Source: Taeniopygia guttata (lineage: Eukaryota > Chordata > Aves > Passeriformes > Estrildidae). From it: 64,000 nt of DNA. The stretch covers positions 9,628,501-9,692,500 of the forward strand of contig NC_133043.1 of assembly GCF_048771995.1 (NCBI RefSeq), given 5' to 3'. How positions within the stretch are numbered: the first letter of the stretch is position 1; the number at the start of each line of letters is the position of its first letter. A model generated the notes under the pieces. It had not been told where the DNA came from. It searched no databases and saw nothing but the letters and a program-made list of their open reading frames with translations. This document shows, one piece after another, positions 27,169 to 40,008 of the stretch. The translations under genes and the position numbers were made by a program.

Positions 27169-27211
<43 letters not shown>
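27169..27211. repeat. A43 homopolymer
   Basis: An unbroken run of 43 A, the longest in the window. I found no recognisable retroposon or processed gene copy before it. Confidence 0.95.
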
Positions 27212-27213
<2 letters not shown>

Positions 27214-28636
27214 CAGCAACCCTCAGATTTTTACTCCCAAATGGAAGGAGGCAGATATAGAAAAGTGACTACAAGCCCTTGCCCAAGATAAAATTACAGA
27301 GCAGAAAACTCCATCCTACTCTTCAGCACTGAAGGTCCCTTCTCCAGTAGAGTGTACCTCCTGAGCTGGGGTGTCTCCCCAGTGAAAACAAGTTTCAGAG
27401 CCATGGTTTTGATGCCATTTCAGTGGGCACATGCATGAATGCTCTTCTGAACCTCTGCCTTCCTAATTACCCCTCAGCTAAATACCTGGCAGCTGCTGGA
27501 GCTGACAGCACTGGGGATTCTTATGGAACACATCCTTCATAACCCCCTTGAAAATGAAAATATAAGCAAGCCAGTTCCTGTTGGTGTTGGTTACCTGCCC
27601 TTGCCAAAACATCATCTTCAGTTTCCAAAGTTGCTGCCCTCTTTCTTAGGCCCAGGATGATCATTAGGCTTATTGGGCTAGAGGATCAGGAAGTCCAGGC
27701 TCTTATCCTTCTACCTCAATATTTGGGAATTTTATTCCATCATCTATTTTAGCCACACATTAAATAAAAGAGGTGGCACATGAAAAGGGGAATAAAAGCA
27801 ATATCTTTATCCAAATGCCCTGTGCCTAGTGAGGCACCAGGTGTGCCATGTGCTGTTTGGGGTTTGGCTGCTGTTCTTCTGGACCTGGGGGGGTGCAGTG
27901 GGTGCCCTCAGTCACCCACCCCATCCCAGGTGACAGGCTTGAGCAGCAGTGCCTGCTGCCCGTCAGGACATGCATTTTGATCTTACTCATGGCTCAAAAA
28001 TAGTCAACCTGCTTTATTTTCAAATCCACTTCAGCAACATGGGGTCAGGTAGGCTTTGCTTCCGTCTCAAAGGGTTGGAGACCAGCCCAAGTCTGAAAGG
28101 TTTTAGGGGAAAAAAGTGTTATAGGGTGAGAGGAAATAATCTAGGAGAAACAGCTCAGGTGTGATCCATCATGAATATAACCCTTTCCTCCTAATTTTTT
28201 GTCCAGCCCATGAGCCCCAGGTTGAAGCTGTGTTTCCAGCCCAGAGGAGATACTTGGAGTCACAGGAGAGCTCCAGCTCATCTCACCCACCTGTTGGAGC
28301 CTGGTTTTTACAGAGATTACCTGTCCAGGGGCATGGGGACATGGTTATTGGCAATCCTCAGAATGCCTTGCCCAGGGATACACACAGAAAGACTTTGCTA
28401 CTGCCACCCAAATCAGCGAGGAGGGAAGGCAGCATGTGTATTAAACAATACTTAGCAGTACCAAGGATTAATTGCCCTGTTCATGTAAGGGAAAGAAAAA
28501 GGAGCTTTCTAAAAGCTGGAATTTGGGGACCATTACTTTGCAGAGCAGCTGGGCCTCCCACACTGTCTGGTTTGAAGTGAATCTCTCACGCAGGAACTCT
28601 GTGTGCTCAAAGCCCCCACTATCCACAGACAGAAAC

Positions 28637-28660
28637 GTGTGTGTGTGTGTGTGTGTGTGT
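28637..28660. repeat. (GT)12 microsatellite
   Basis: There are twelve GT units followed by GAGTGC. Confidence 0.95.
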
Positions 28661-31600
28661 GAGTGCTACACACTACCAGCTCACAGGTCCCAGCTAATTA
28701 GCAGAAATGCCCTGCTATTACTGCTATTACACTGGGCCAGCCTGTCAGTCAAGGAGAATTCCATGGTCCTGCCTGATGTCCATCCCAGGACTTCAGCCAT
28801 CCACTGTTTGTTACTAAAATCAAAGTCCATAGAGGCCCATGGAAGCATCCAGCTGGTAACACCTCACACAAAAGCCCCAGGCTTGGGCTCAGCCCTGGCT
28901 GCAGCAGAGACCAGCAGCAGTGGGGATACAGCAGAAAAACAGCACTAAATAAACCCAATCTTAGCACCAAGGTTGATACAAAAAGCCATAAAAACCTGCA
29001 GCAATAAAAAAAAAGAAAAATGCATGGCAAAAACATTTGGGAGGCAAAAACAAAGTTCAGATGCTGACATGAAGGTGGTTGGTTTGGAAGAGGCTGCCTA
29101 AAATTCTCTCTCCTGAAGGCTGTCACTTGTCCTGTCCTAGCAGGATTATGGTTTGCACACACCAGCACACCTCAGCTTGTATTCACAGCCCTAAAGTTCT
29201 GCTCTCCACAAATGACAGTGAGATCCAAGATGCTGAGTGCCTACAGCCCAGACCTACCAAGACTATCACAGTGGCATTTCCAGATTGCTGCTTTACAAGG
29301 AAATGTAAAGCATTTTAACAAGGAAATGCCTTGTTATTCCATAAAATAATGGGACAGAATACCCCAGCCTGTCAGTCAGGGCCCAGACTCACAGCCCAGC
29401 AGTTACACAGGTCAGCAGGGCTGGTTTAGTTCTCTCCAAAACCCCTTTACTCCTCTGCTGAAAGCTGAAATCCCTCTGATGGCCTTCAGGTGAACTCTTG
29501 GCCTGCAGAGAGGGAAGGGATTACGCAGAGGGGATGGGGTGATGCTGGTAAAGCAGCAGCTGGGAGAAGCAGCACTGATGAGAGGCAGCCAGACACTGTC
29601 TGGGTCACTGCTGCAGGGAGGGTTTCCCCATGGACACCCGTGCTGTGTGCTGCTCTCCAGGGAACTGTGAGTGGCTATTTCTGTCCCCTGTCAGCAGCCA
29701 GGAGCCCTGGGGTGCCCCTCTCCAGCCCTGCTGGGTCCCCCAGGGCCAGGTTTCCTCCCTCTGTCCCATCCAGCTCGCTGGGTCCCTGCCAGAGCCCTGT
29801 GCCAAGGGAGGGGTGACACAGCTCCCTGAACAGAGCTGGGAGGGACAGGGCAGGGACTGGAATTCTCTGACTCGTGTGCCTGTCCCCCTGCTGCTCCCTC
29901 ACCTCTGGATCATCCATCCCCCTGTGCTGGGAGGAGCCCCTTGCTGGGGGATCTGCACCAGGGACGTGGCTCACCCTGCTCACACCTCACCAAGCTCACA
30001 CCTCAGCGCTGCAAACCACAAACAAAACTCCCAAACCAGCACAACACCCCATTTCTGTATCCTCAGCTGTGTTTGGAAACAGCTGAGACAGACCCAGCAT
30101 GGGCTGGGTTTCCAGCAGGAGTAGCTGTGCCTGAAGTGCAGGTGCTGCCCTGGGCTGGGGTTTTGGGTTGGGGCTCAGCTGCCCCAGCTGGCTGCAGCCC
30201 TGGCTGGGTGTCCTGCTGGACAACCAAAACCGAGCCTGTCCCCCACACCAGCAGCTCCTGGCACCTCAGAGCATCTCACTGTGCTGCCTGCAGACAAAAA
30301 TACTTCCCCAGCTGCTGCCCACCTGGTGCTGGAGACCAGTTTAGGAAACAGCAATAAGAAACTGAAAATAAAAGGCTGAAAAGAGAGAGATACAGGGCTC
30401 ATACCAGAAGTGAGATCACTAACAAGAGTGGTGATACAATCCATCAGAGCTATAGGACATAATTAAGCACTTGAGTGCACTTTGGACACCAAGCAAGTGC
30501 CAGTAACCTTCACCAGGGGATGAGCAAGAGGGGCCCATCAGGTTTGGTTCCCTGCTGCTGTGTCCATCCCAGTGCCTGTGGGTCTGTGTCAGGGTCGGGC
30601 TGAGTGCCCACGCCAGAGATATCATGGTCAGCTGAAAGGTGCCTCTCAAGTCAATTCATGCTGCTCTTTAGATTCTCTGTAGAATGTCATGCACGAGATT
30701 GAGTGGAAAATGTCTTCTTTAGCTCCTCCAGAAGCAGGATTATTTAACTAAGCTGCTGTTCCCTAGAAACTTTTGACTCAAGCATTATGACGTTGCAATA
30801 CAGGAGAAATTAGTACCACAACAGCCCCTGGCTAATCTATTTTCTCTTCTGGGACCTGGAAAGCTCAGACTGGAATAAGGAAGTTTAAAACCAGTTCACT
30901 CTAAGAATGAGTGGTACTTAAAACCAGCATGAAATAGATGAGGATTTTGAAAACAAATACATGCCTTAATCAAACATGATCCTAAAAGAAGTTAAGGCAG
31001 CTAGAACCCTGGTGCTGCTCCTGCTCGGTGTGTACAGTGTGTGAAGGACGCAGCAGCCAGCAGGGCTGAGACTTAGCAGGACTTGGCACAGCCTGGAGCA
31101 GCAGGAGCACAGCACTGTGCCCAGGAAGAGGAGACTGATGTCCTCTGTGTGGCCATGGCCGAGGGTGCCACCCCCGAGGGTATCCCATGCACAGCCAGAC
31201 TGGGTTTCAGTCAGAAAAGCTTGAAAGTCATCATTTTATTTTCTCTCATTCTCCCTATTTTTGGCTTCAGATTCTTGGATGTCTCCTGCCTACTCCCCAA
31301 ATATGTGACAAGGAGTAGGTTTGAGATAGTAACAATATTAAAATGAGTCAAAGCACAGATCGAGCTGAAAGGTAGCACAAATGCAGGATAAAAACCTCTC
31401 AGCAAAAAAAATAAGAGTCAGGTAGGCAGAGGATCCTCAGGAAAAGACTGGGGAGCAAGGGAGTACTGCAGGCTCAGTGGGGTCCCCAGGGCCACATGGT
31501 TTAGGAAATCTCACAAGGATGGTCACACTTCAGACACTGCTCAGCACTGCCCAGGCTGAACCAAGGAGGCAAAATCCAGAGTGACATAGGAATGATCCCA

Positions 31601-32693
31601 AAATACAGTCTGCTTGAACCATAGGAGGAACATGGAAACTGCCACTTCATCAGCAGGTAAATCCCTGCCACTGCTGCCTCCTTCTGAAAACTCTCCTTAT
31701 GACCATTTCACACTTCCTTCACTTTCTTATTTCCAATTTCAGATGACACTTCACACTGCTTGCAAAGCCCAGCTCACGAAACAAGAACAGTTCAACACCC
31801 AAGTGCTGCTGCTGTCAGCCCATAACACTGCTGGTGGCTTAGCAGAGCTTTGTTAAAGTCTCTTTATCCCTCCAAAATTCTCCTCCATTCTTCCTTTTGA
31901 AGGTTTCTGACCCATTTGTGTGATTTCCAGGCTGAGTGAAGTAATGAACCCTCTTTATGCTGCCCCTTTATCTGCTGTCAGCCAAGAGGGACTCCTGTAC
32001 CTCTAGCCCTTCTGATGGACCAGGCCATTTTGGGAACAGGACATTTCAGCCCATTTTGCAGGCATTTCAAAGAGATTCTGACCAGCAGAGCCCTGAGCTT
32101 CCTGCAAAGCAGGATGGCAGCAGAGCCTGGGCTGGGAGGGTGTGAAGAGCTGCAGCTTCCCAGGAGGAGCAGCCCCACAGCAATCATGATGCAAACTCCA
32201 GCTCACCCTCTGCCCAGAGCTCACAGCTTGCTGCAGCTCAGCCACAGCTTTGGCCCACAGGTGACATTTGGGGCTTTATTGCAGATGCAGGTTGCTATGG
32301 TGAAATGACTTTCTGAGCACCCTGGAAAGTTCAGAGAAGGATTCAAAGTGCTTGCAAAAGCCACTCATTGACTTGCTGTGCCCGGCTGATGGCAGGTTAT
32401 CACCCAAAAAGCAGCAAAGCATTTTTCTCACCATCTTTGAATGAGTTCTTTATTCTGTCCTGGTGTTCTCTAGTGCTGGTCCTGCCAGCCAGATGCTGCT
32501 AGGATGTTCCTGGAGCCTTCCTTCCCTCTGGAAATGTCCTTCCTCATCTTCTCATCCCACACGTGGAAATCTGCACAGCCCTGAGCAAGGCAAGGATGGG
32601 TACCTTGTGTTTGGTACTGAGTTTGCAATGCCAAGGTGGGGGGCTGGTCCTGCACGCCCTGAACCTCTGAGCTTGGGCCTGGCTGAGCTTCCA

Positions 32694-32725
32694 TCCTTCC
32701 TCCCTCCCTCCCTTCCTTCCTTCTC
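32694..32725. repeat. CCTT/CCCT pyrimidine tract
   Basis: This is an uninterrupted pyrimidine run made of TCCC and TTCC units. Confidence 0.9.
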
Positions 32726-35512
32726 AGGGGGAATGAGACACAAGCACATCTGCACGGGGCAGGAGAGCTTTTTTAGCTCCTGAGCACCCACACAGTGTTT
32801 ATTTGCAAGTGAGTCAGCTGGACTCTGATGGGTTTGTGGATGCTGCACAATTCACCTCTCTCTCATCTCAGGGATTTTCATTACCTTTTGGGCAATTTTG
32901 ACAAGGATTCAATTTTCCCCACCCACACACACATCCTGCTGTTCTCTCATTGAACACATCAATTAGCAGCCAAAAAAGTTCTCGGCACCTTTTCTCCCCT
33001 GAATTCAGCCTCCCTCATCAGCCTTTAACAACATTGCCTTGTGCAGTTACCCACCCCAAACCAGGTCTGGCCTGCAAAGACTGAAACACTTCACACCTGC
33101 TCCATGTGCTGCTCATCCCACAGGTATCTCTGTGCCATCCCAGGAGCAGAATCCAAATGCCCCAAGCAGGGACAGAGCCATGTGTAGCACCTGCAACCCT
33201 GCAGGAGCACCCGTGCAGGGGCAGAACAAGTGGAAAATTTTCTATCATTCTCATCCAGAGTATCCAGAATATTTCAGAGTTATTCCAGCTGCCTTTGCAA
33301 ACTCTCAGATTTCCTGAATTTAGTCCTGCTGGGATACAGACAGCTGCACCATTTGCCATCAGTCCAGTTGTTTCCACAAGGTGGAAGCTGATTGATCCAG
33401 CCTGGAGACACAGCAGGATCCGGGGTGACCTGTGGGACACCTCCCCACATTCCCACTCCTCATCCAGGTGTTGCTTTCAGCACCAGCCAGGCCAGCAGGA
33501 CGTGTGCTCTGACCCAGGGCAGCACCATCAGCACCAGCCAAATTTAATTTGAAAGGGAGACCCCGAGATCTGCGTCTGCAGAGCAGCTTTGGGGAAGTAT
33601 AAGGATGACACTGGAGGAAGCACTGCTATTGCTCCCACCAAGGGCCTGGCTGGTGGCTGCTCCATCCCTGCCAGCCCTGAGCCAGGGCAGGGCCTCAGGG
33701 ACACCAGGACATTGATCCCACCTCAGCCCCGCGTGCCGAAAGGTGGAAGTGAAAAGCAGATGTGATGTCTGGGAAAGTTTCCAACATGATTTTTTGGGGT
33801 TTTTTTTCCTTTTCCTCTTCATTTAAGCTCCAAATCTGAGACAGCCTAAAAGGCCCCTGGGCACAGCAACATTCAGGAGCAGGAGATGGCAGCACCTCCA
33901 AACATGCCCAGCCCCTGGGCACTGGAGGGAGGCAGGGGAAGGTCTGAGGTGGGTGTAAGGAGCATCAGCCCCTCAGCCCTGCAGCCCCACCTGCTGCTGC
34001 CTCACGAGTTTAGAACCACTGCTCTCAGGCACAGAATGAAGGGGTACTTTAACAACATCCCACCTGCAAACTGGAACAGAACTTCTCTGAACGCTGGAGA
34101 AGCAGCAGGAAGAGGAGTGCTCAGCCCTTGCAGTGCCATGAAACCTCATCTCCTCCATCCCAGTGCCCAGCAGGACCTTTGTCTAACAAAGGAAAAGCTT
34201 TCCCTTCCCCAGGTGTTAGGTGAATTGGACTGGAGGTTCCAGCTCTGGAGCAGACAGAGGCAAATCCCAACTGGAGCATTTGCAGGGCTGAGGGCAGGGG
34301 AGCATCTCCTGAACCCTGAGTGACCAAGTGCTTGGGCTGCTCTGTCCTGCCTCAGACACAACAGCTCCACCTGGGAGAGCTGTTTCAGGGAACCTGAGGC
34401 TTGGCTGCTGGAGGAAGGCTGGAGAAGGGAATTCTGCAGCAGAATGAGTTTTCTCTCGGGCTCCACACTGTGTTTCAGTTGTAAGAGCACCATCTTGTGT
34501 CACAGACTGCTCCTGCTGCTGGCCACAAGCTCACAGTGTAATGAGCACCAATCCACATCTCTTCCCATCAGCTCCCTTCCCACCATCATCTAAAGTGTTT
34601 TAAAAAGCAGGAAACTATTTGCACTCAAAATAGTTTTTTTTTAAAGGAGTATAACCACACAGATTCACAGTGAGTCCTGCAGGCCCTGCCAGGAGCTACT
34701 GTGCTCCCTGGCCAGAGGCCCCTCACAGCTTGTTCTGCAGTAGAATTAAGGGGCACTTGTGCATCAGAGATCACCACAATGCCCAGTACCAGCTCCAGAC
34801 TGTACTGCTCAGACAGGACACTGAAAATGGGAGGTGAATGCAAAAAGAATCCAAATTTTTGGTTTACTATTTATTCCATTGTAGAAAAAGGGAAAGAGTC
34901 TCCCTCAGTAAGTTTGAGGTTTAATTTCCAGCAAAAAAATAGTGCTTTTCAATAAAAGCATTTGGATTAAAAAGGTTTAACAGTGTGTGTATTCTGCACT
35001 GAACACCTCTTTGTGTAGGAGACTGATACAACTGAGAGAACTTTTTAGAAAATTGCCTCAGAAACAGTGAGTGTTTTTCCCATGATCCCACGTCCAGTGC
35101 AGACAGGTTTGTTATTTCCAATGGCTTCAAACTTCAGTCTCCAAACACCAGCTGTAACTCCTTAGTTCAGAACTCTGTTCTCTTATCTCTCTCTACACCA
35201 GGTCTGAAAAATTCAATTACTTACGCACAGACCTGAGGGGCTCCAGGGCTGCTGGAAGAGCTGAAACATTTCCAAAGTGAAAATTTATGATGTTTCTTCC
35301 CATTTAATAAAGACACATTCTGCTTTAGCACGGTGCAGTGTGTGTGACCTGCCTGGGAATGGACATGGCCCCAGAACCATCACTGTAAGGAAAGGGAAAT
35401 GAATCAGGACATATGTTCTGGAGAGGAAAAAATCTTCCAGGAAAACTCCACTAACTAAGCAAAAATTATGGTGGGTTTGTTCAGCACCAGGTTTATAAAG
35501 CTTCAAGGTGGT

Positions 35513-35553
35513 ACAACAGTGGTAACAGGACATTTACAACAGTGGTAACAGGA
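35513..35553. repeat. 18-bp tandem duplication, 23-bp period
   Basis: ACAACAGTGGTAACAGGA occurs at 35513-35530 and 35536-35553. Confidence 0.9.
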
Positions 35554-36030
35554 GGTTCTCGTCCATGGATGATTCCAGTGTTTGCACATGCATTTGTGCA
35601 AAAAAATCCAAAACATTTTTGTTCTGGAAATTTTAAACAACTTCACGTGGGGCCTTCACCAGTGCCCAAGGGCAGCAGCAGCACCTGCAGTGGCACTCAC
35701 GGGGAGGGCAGGAGGACTTTGTGTCCCCAGCACAACTTTCTGCACCCAGTGGGGCCCCCCCAGTCCCTGGGAATAGCCAGGGGTTCTTAGGGACACTCCT
35801 GACACACTGATCAGGACACACAGCTGGGACAAATGTGATTAGAAAGGGGCAGGTGAGCTGGGAAAAGGTGAAACCCTGGCTCTGGCCAAGAGTTTTGTTT
35901 CTGCAGTCACCATGTCCTCATTCTTCTGCCTTAAAAACTTCCTCTGCTGAGCAGGAAGTAACCAGCGAGTATTTGAGTTCTGACGAATCTCTGCTAAAAC
36001 AATTTCAAAACCAAATCTCAGTGTCAGCAC

Positions 36031-36062
36031 CTATTTCATCTGATATAATCTATTTCATCTGA
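36031..36062. repeat. 13-bp direct repeat
   Basis: CTATTTCATCTGA occurs twice, 19 bases apart, in AT-rich DNA just beyond the presumed SPAG9 3' end. Confidence 0.8.
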
Positions 36063-36947
36063 GCAGGTCTCCTCCAGATCTGTACCTGAAAGAGAGGCAC
36101 AGACATCACAGCTTTTCTTCACAGCTTTGGTCTGGGACCACTACGAGAGTGCAGGATAACACCAGTCTGGACTGACTCAAACACACAATTGATAATGACA
36201 ATATTTGGCATTAGTGTAAAATCCCAAAAATTGTGTCTTCTGATAGCACCAAAACTCGGCAAAATTAACATGCGATTACAAAGAACACACTGACCCAATG
36301 CATGTTTCATATACATATTTATATATATTTCATGTACAAAGTTACATTCTGAACCTCATGGATTCAATAATAGAAATAAATACTGAAATAACTACACTGC
36401 TATATGAGCTCTTCTGCTCACAGAAAAGAAGCCTCAAGTTTTAACAGACAGCAAGTTTAACGCTGTAGAATCCATCTCAGATTACAGAGGCAAGTAAAAT
36501 TCAGCATAAAGTGTCCAACAGACAAAACTTTCAAAAATTACAGAACATAAAATGTTTAAAATATATGTTTAAAAGATTGAGAAATGTGCATCAACAAAAT
36601 TAATAAAGGAAACTTAATCTTGTTAGAGGGTGGGAGAGACATTTAGTGTATAGAAAAATGCTTTGAGGTGCAATATAGGTTGTTACAATATGGCATAACC
36701 CTGTTAGAAAAGAACATTTAATTTCCCTAAAGAAGAACTGTATTTGAGTTTACCATGTCTCGTTTTACAGAGCGAGGCCTTCACAAGGCCCACCTCAACA
36801 GGGCCATTTACAGAGTGCTAAGTCAGGTTTAATCCTTTGGTAACTTTTATAATACTCACATGGAAATAAATATTCAGTTACACAGCATTTTTTTAAAGAC
36901 ATACGTTCTTTAGAACAGTTAGTATAATAAAACAGATTAAAGATTTG

Positions 36948-36953
36948 TTTATT
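36948..36953 (-). promoter_or_regulatory. candidate polyadenylation signal AATAAA
   Basis: This is a minus-strand AATAAA (context TAGTAATAAACAA) followed by a T-rich stretch. It is the most distal canonical hexamer found in the presumed SPAG9 3' UTR. Confidence 0.3.
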
Positions 36954-37252
36954 ACTAAGGCAGCCTATGATAAAGTGTCTACGCTCTGTCAGCTCGATCC
37001 TATCCAGCCCAGGAAGACCTTCCCAAGGAATGGACAATGCAGCCTCACCTTCACCATGCAAACACCCCTACCCAGGCAAGTCATGTGCTGCATATTTTGT
37101 GCTCAAAACGTTTCCAAACTATTAACAAGCTGTAGATATCAAGAGATTAGCTCCTATTTATATGATGCTTCAATCACGAGTGTAATGCATAAACACATTC
37201 TTGAGACAGAGTTGGGGGTGCATTGTCATCACAGAGCCTGGGCTTTGCGTGC

Positions 37253-37258
37253 TTTATT
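37253..37258 (-). promoter_or_regulatory. candidate polyadenylation signal AATAAA
   Basis: This is a minus-strand AATAAA (context TGAATAAAGC) followed within about 30 bases by a T/G-rich CTCTGTGATG. It is one of several possible SPAG9 cleavage signals. Confidence 0.3.
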
Positions 37259-39843
37259 CACCTTTCCAAGTGACCCCAAGGGGAGTTTATACAGCCCAGC
37301 ACACTGTGATGGCAACAGGGACCCAGGTAATCTACTGTACCTTAGGACAGGGGATAAAGTTTTTAAATGAGAAATAGAGAGAAGTGCACATGCCTTTATC
37401 TACACCCATAGTGCTACACAGCTCAACAACTATCTGCTTTAAAACCCTTCCGTTCTTGGACAGAAGCAATCCATCATTCTCTGAAGCATTTGCAAGGGCT
37501 GGCCCACTCAACTGACTACAATGGCACGGTGGGCCAGCTCCATTTGGCAAAAGACCAGGTACACACTTGCCAGGTTGCACTGCTCCAGCTGGAGCAGACA
37601 CGTCACTCAGAGAAAACAGCTTGTCTTTAATAACAAATTAAATCCTACAAAGAACCAAGGAACAGAATTGTGCGCTTTTTCTTCTGAGAACATGAGAATG
37701 TGACAATCAACTAGTGAGTAAAAAACTTTGGAGATTGTGTTTTCCAAAGAGAAAAAAAAAATTCAAGAAAATGGCAGGAAAAGCAATGAAACTGCACCAC
37801 TCACAGTGAAGATTCTACACAACAGTAGATGTTTAGACAGCATTTTTCTTAAGACATCCTGTCCCATTAGTTAATTCAGATGTGCTTCATATTCAGCATA
37901 CCTATAAGTTTTAAATAGGTCTAAGAGTGTTAATTCAGGTTACTTTTGTATAATTGGTGTTTGTATAATTTTTAATAAACTTCCAGACTTCATATTTAAG
38001 CCAAAGTACTTTAAGAGTGACATTCAAGATGAATATGGAAAGCAAATTATGAACAACATGCTCTCTTTGCTTTTGGCATTCTGAAGAAAAAAATACTACC
38101 AAGATATTAAACATCTTTAATAAGGATTTTTACTACATAGTTCATGTCCTAAATACATATTTACGAGAGGAACAGCTGTGTACAAAATACATTGCTTAAA
38201 AAGTATTTATACATATAAATCTAACCAATAGACCTGAATGGAGATTTTCTGGTTTATCAGCTATGATATGCATTTGAAAAAGCTGCCTAAATATATATTT
38301 ACACAATAGACCTCAGCTAAATGTGTTAATTTAAAAAATTAAGAAAATATATAAACACATGTTTGCCTGATAGACCAGAACTGCTCCTATTGCATAAAAA
38401 TGTTTAGGCAGTTTTAGAAAAGTGTTTCTATATTTACTCATCTGAAACTGTTCAGTTCTCTCACATAATCAAGTTACTAAATTTCTCTGCTAATCTGAAC
38501 AGCTCCAGCCTTTTAGGGGTAAATGCTGGATGTTTATTAAAACCCTTCAAAACTTTCACTTTCCAGAGACTAAATTAAAGAGCAAATGTGGGTTTTTTAA
38601 TCTTCTGAAGTACAGAAATCATGAAGCGTTTAACTTAGGTCTGATACTAATGCAGAAATTTCAATGTAAAAGGAAGACAGTCATAAACTCACATTTATGG
38701 TTAAAAAAAGGATGGTGAGTAGACAGAATGTCAGCCTAATAGTAGTGTCCTGATTTCTGGTAATTTTTTTTTGTCGTGTTACCTGATACTATTGTTGCTG
38801 AATTATTTATTTTTTTAACTAAATTGGGGTATGGAGCTACCAAAAAAATACATTTTGTACCTAATTATCTGGAATTACACTTCCTTTGATGCCTGAGGCA
38901 TCACCTTTACAATCTCACTCATGCAGAATGTGGATTTTTCCTGTACACTCTCAGTCTTTTCTCATGATCTGATTGAGGTCTCCAACGTTCACACATATAG
39001 TGCCTTATGAGTTTGACCAGTTAGGCAGAGAAGATCATTCTAAGTGCTTAGGACATAAGGAGTTAAGAAAATAACAAAACATATCCCCTGTTTGAGAATT
39101 TTACTGTTATTTTCCAATTTATATCAACCTAAGAATACCATTTGGAAACAGAGTTGACAAATGTCAGGGAGATGGAAAACCATTATGCTCAAAATTGCTC
39201 ATTACTGAGGGCAGCAGCTCTCAAACTTTAAGGTTCAATAGTGAAAATACAATTTTATTTAAATATTTTCATTTTAATTCCTATACAGCCTCCTCTTTCC
39301 CCCAACAAATTCTGCAGAATGTAACAAATTAAACTGTGTACACTGGATGAGCAAGATTTTCCAGGTTTGAAAACAAAAGCTGAAATATACAGTTTGCTTT
39401 AGCCCAAAAACTGAGTATTTGGATGAGTCTTAATAATCCATCTTCTAATTTGTCCATTTTTTTCATACTCTGGGAATAACTTTGCTGTTTTACCCAATGC
39501 ATTATACAGTGAAATGAAGCTCAGTTGGAACAAAGCTGAACTCAAGTGAGACTACCAAAGAAGTGAACACATGAAATTGCTGTGGTACAGTAAAACTGTA
39601 TCAGCTGCTCACTGTGGTGTGCACACCAGCTGGAGAAACATCTCATTTCCTCACACTGTTCCATTTAACACGGGTGCAGTAAAACAGCACAAGCAAATTC
39701 CTGTATAGCTAAAGGTATGACAGGTTTCAATATAAAGTTAAACAGCAAAGAAATGCTTCAACATCATGTTCAAAACATCATGTTGTGAAACAGGTTCACA
39801 AAATAAAAAAAAAACAAAACATGCAGAAGCATTTTTTTTTCTT

Positions 39844-39860
39844 CCCCCCCACCCCCCACC
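39844..39860 (-). repeat. G-rich tract just after the SPAG9 stop codon
   Basis: On the minus (transcribed) strand this reads GG-T-G6-T-G7, about 33 bases after the stop and next to an A-rich run. It could form a G-quadruplex in the mRNA. It may equally be a simple repeat. Confidence 0.6.
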
Positions 39861-39892
39861 GTTTTTAAGGTCTCCAACTGCATCCTACAGTC

Positions 39893-40008
39893 TCACTCAC
39901 TGCCACACATGACTTGCCACACTATCAAGTGACTCCTCTCAGCTTTGGCTACAGAAGGTTCAAGTGGTAGAGCTTCTCCCAGGAGTTCAGATTCTCCTCC
40001 TTCATCAC
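39893..40008 (-). CDS. SPAG9: SPAG9 last coding exon and stop codon
   Basis: It encodes [20 protein letters not shown], then [17 protein letters not shown] and TGA at 39893-39895. Human ends ...[12 protein letters not shown], so the C-terminus is complete and of the expected length. The acceptor is TTCCAG, and the 3' UTR follows in the same exon. Confidence 0.97.

Larger units (their letters stand above)
27212..36299. other. intergenic, no gene recognised
   Basis: The interval is fairly G/C-rich (notably 29.4-30.4 and 31.9-34.5 kb), with many overlapping open frames on both strands but no recognisable protein and few CpGs. It holds a GT microsatellite and a pyrimidine tract. Its right end abuts the presumed SPAG9 polyadenylation region. 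Confidence 0.55.
36300..39892 (-). other. SPAG9: SPAG9 3' UTR (extent inferred)
   Basis: This AT-rich, repeat-poor stretch follows the stop codon with no competing gene, as expected of a long 3' UTR. Minus-strand AATAAA hexamers occur at 39254-39259, 38806-38811, 38533-38538, 37253-37258 and 36948-36953. The AU-rich run near 36300-36340, followed by a GU-rich patch, could be the distal end. A Pumilio-type UGUAAAUA lies near 38300. The true end cannot be fixed from sequence; transcripts may end at any of these sites. Confidence 0.5.

Noticed and set aside
29490-30360. G/C-rich segment with many open frames, considered as a gene or CpG island
   Set aside because: It has few CpGs and no recognisable protein. 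The frames on both strands are equally open.
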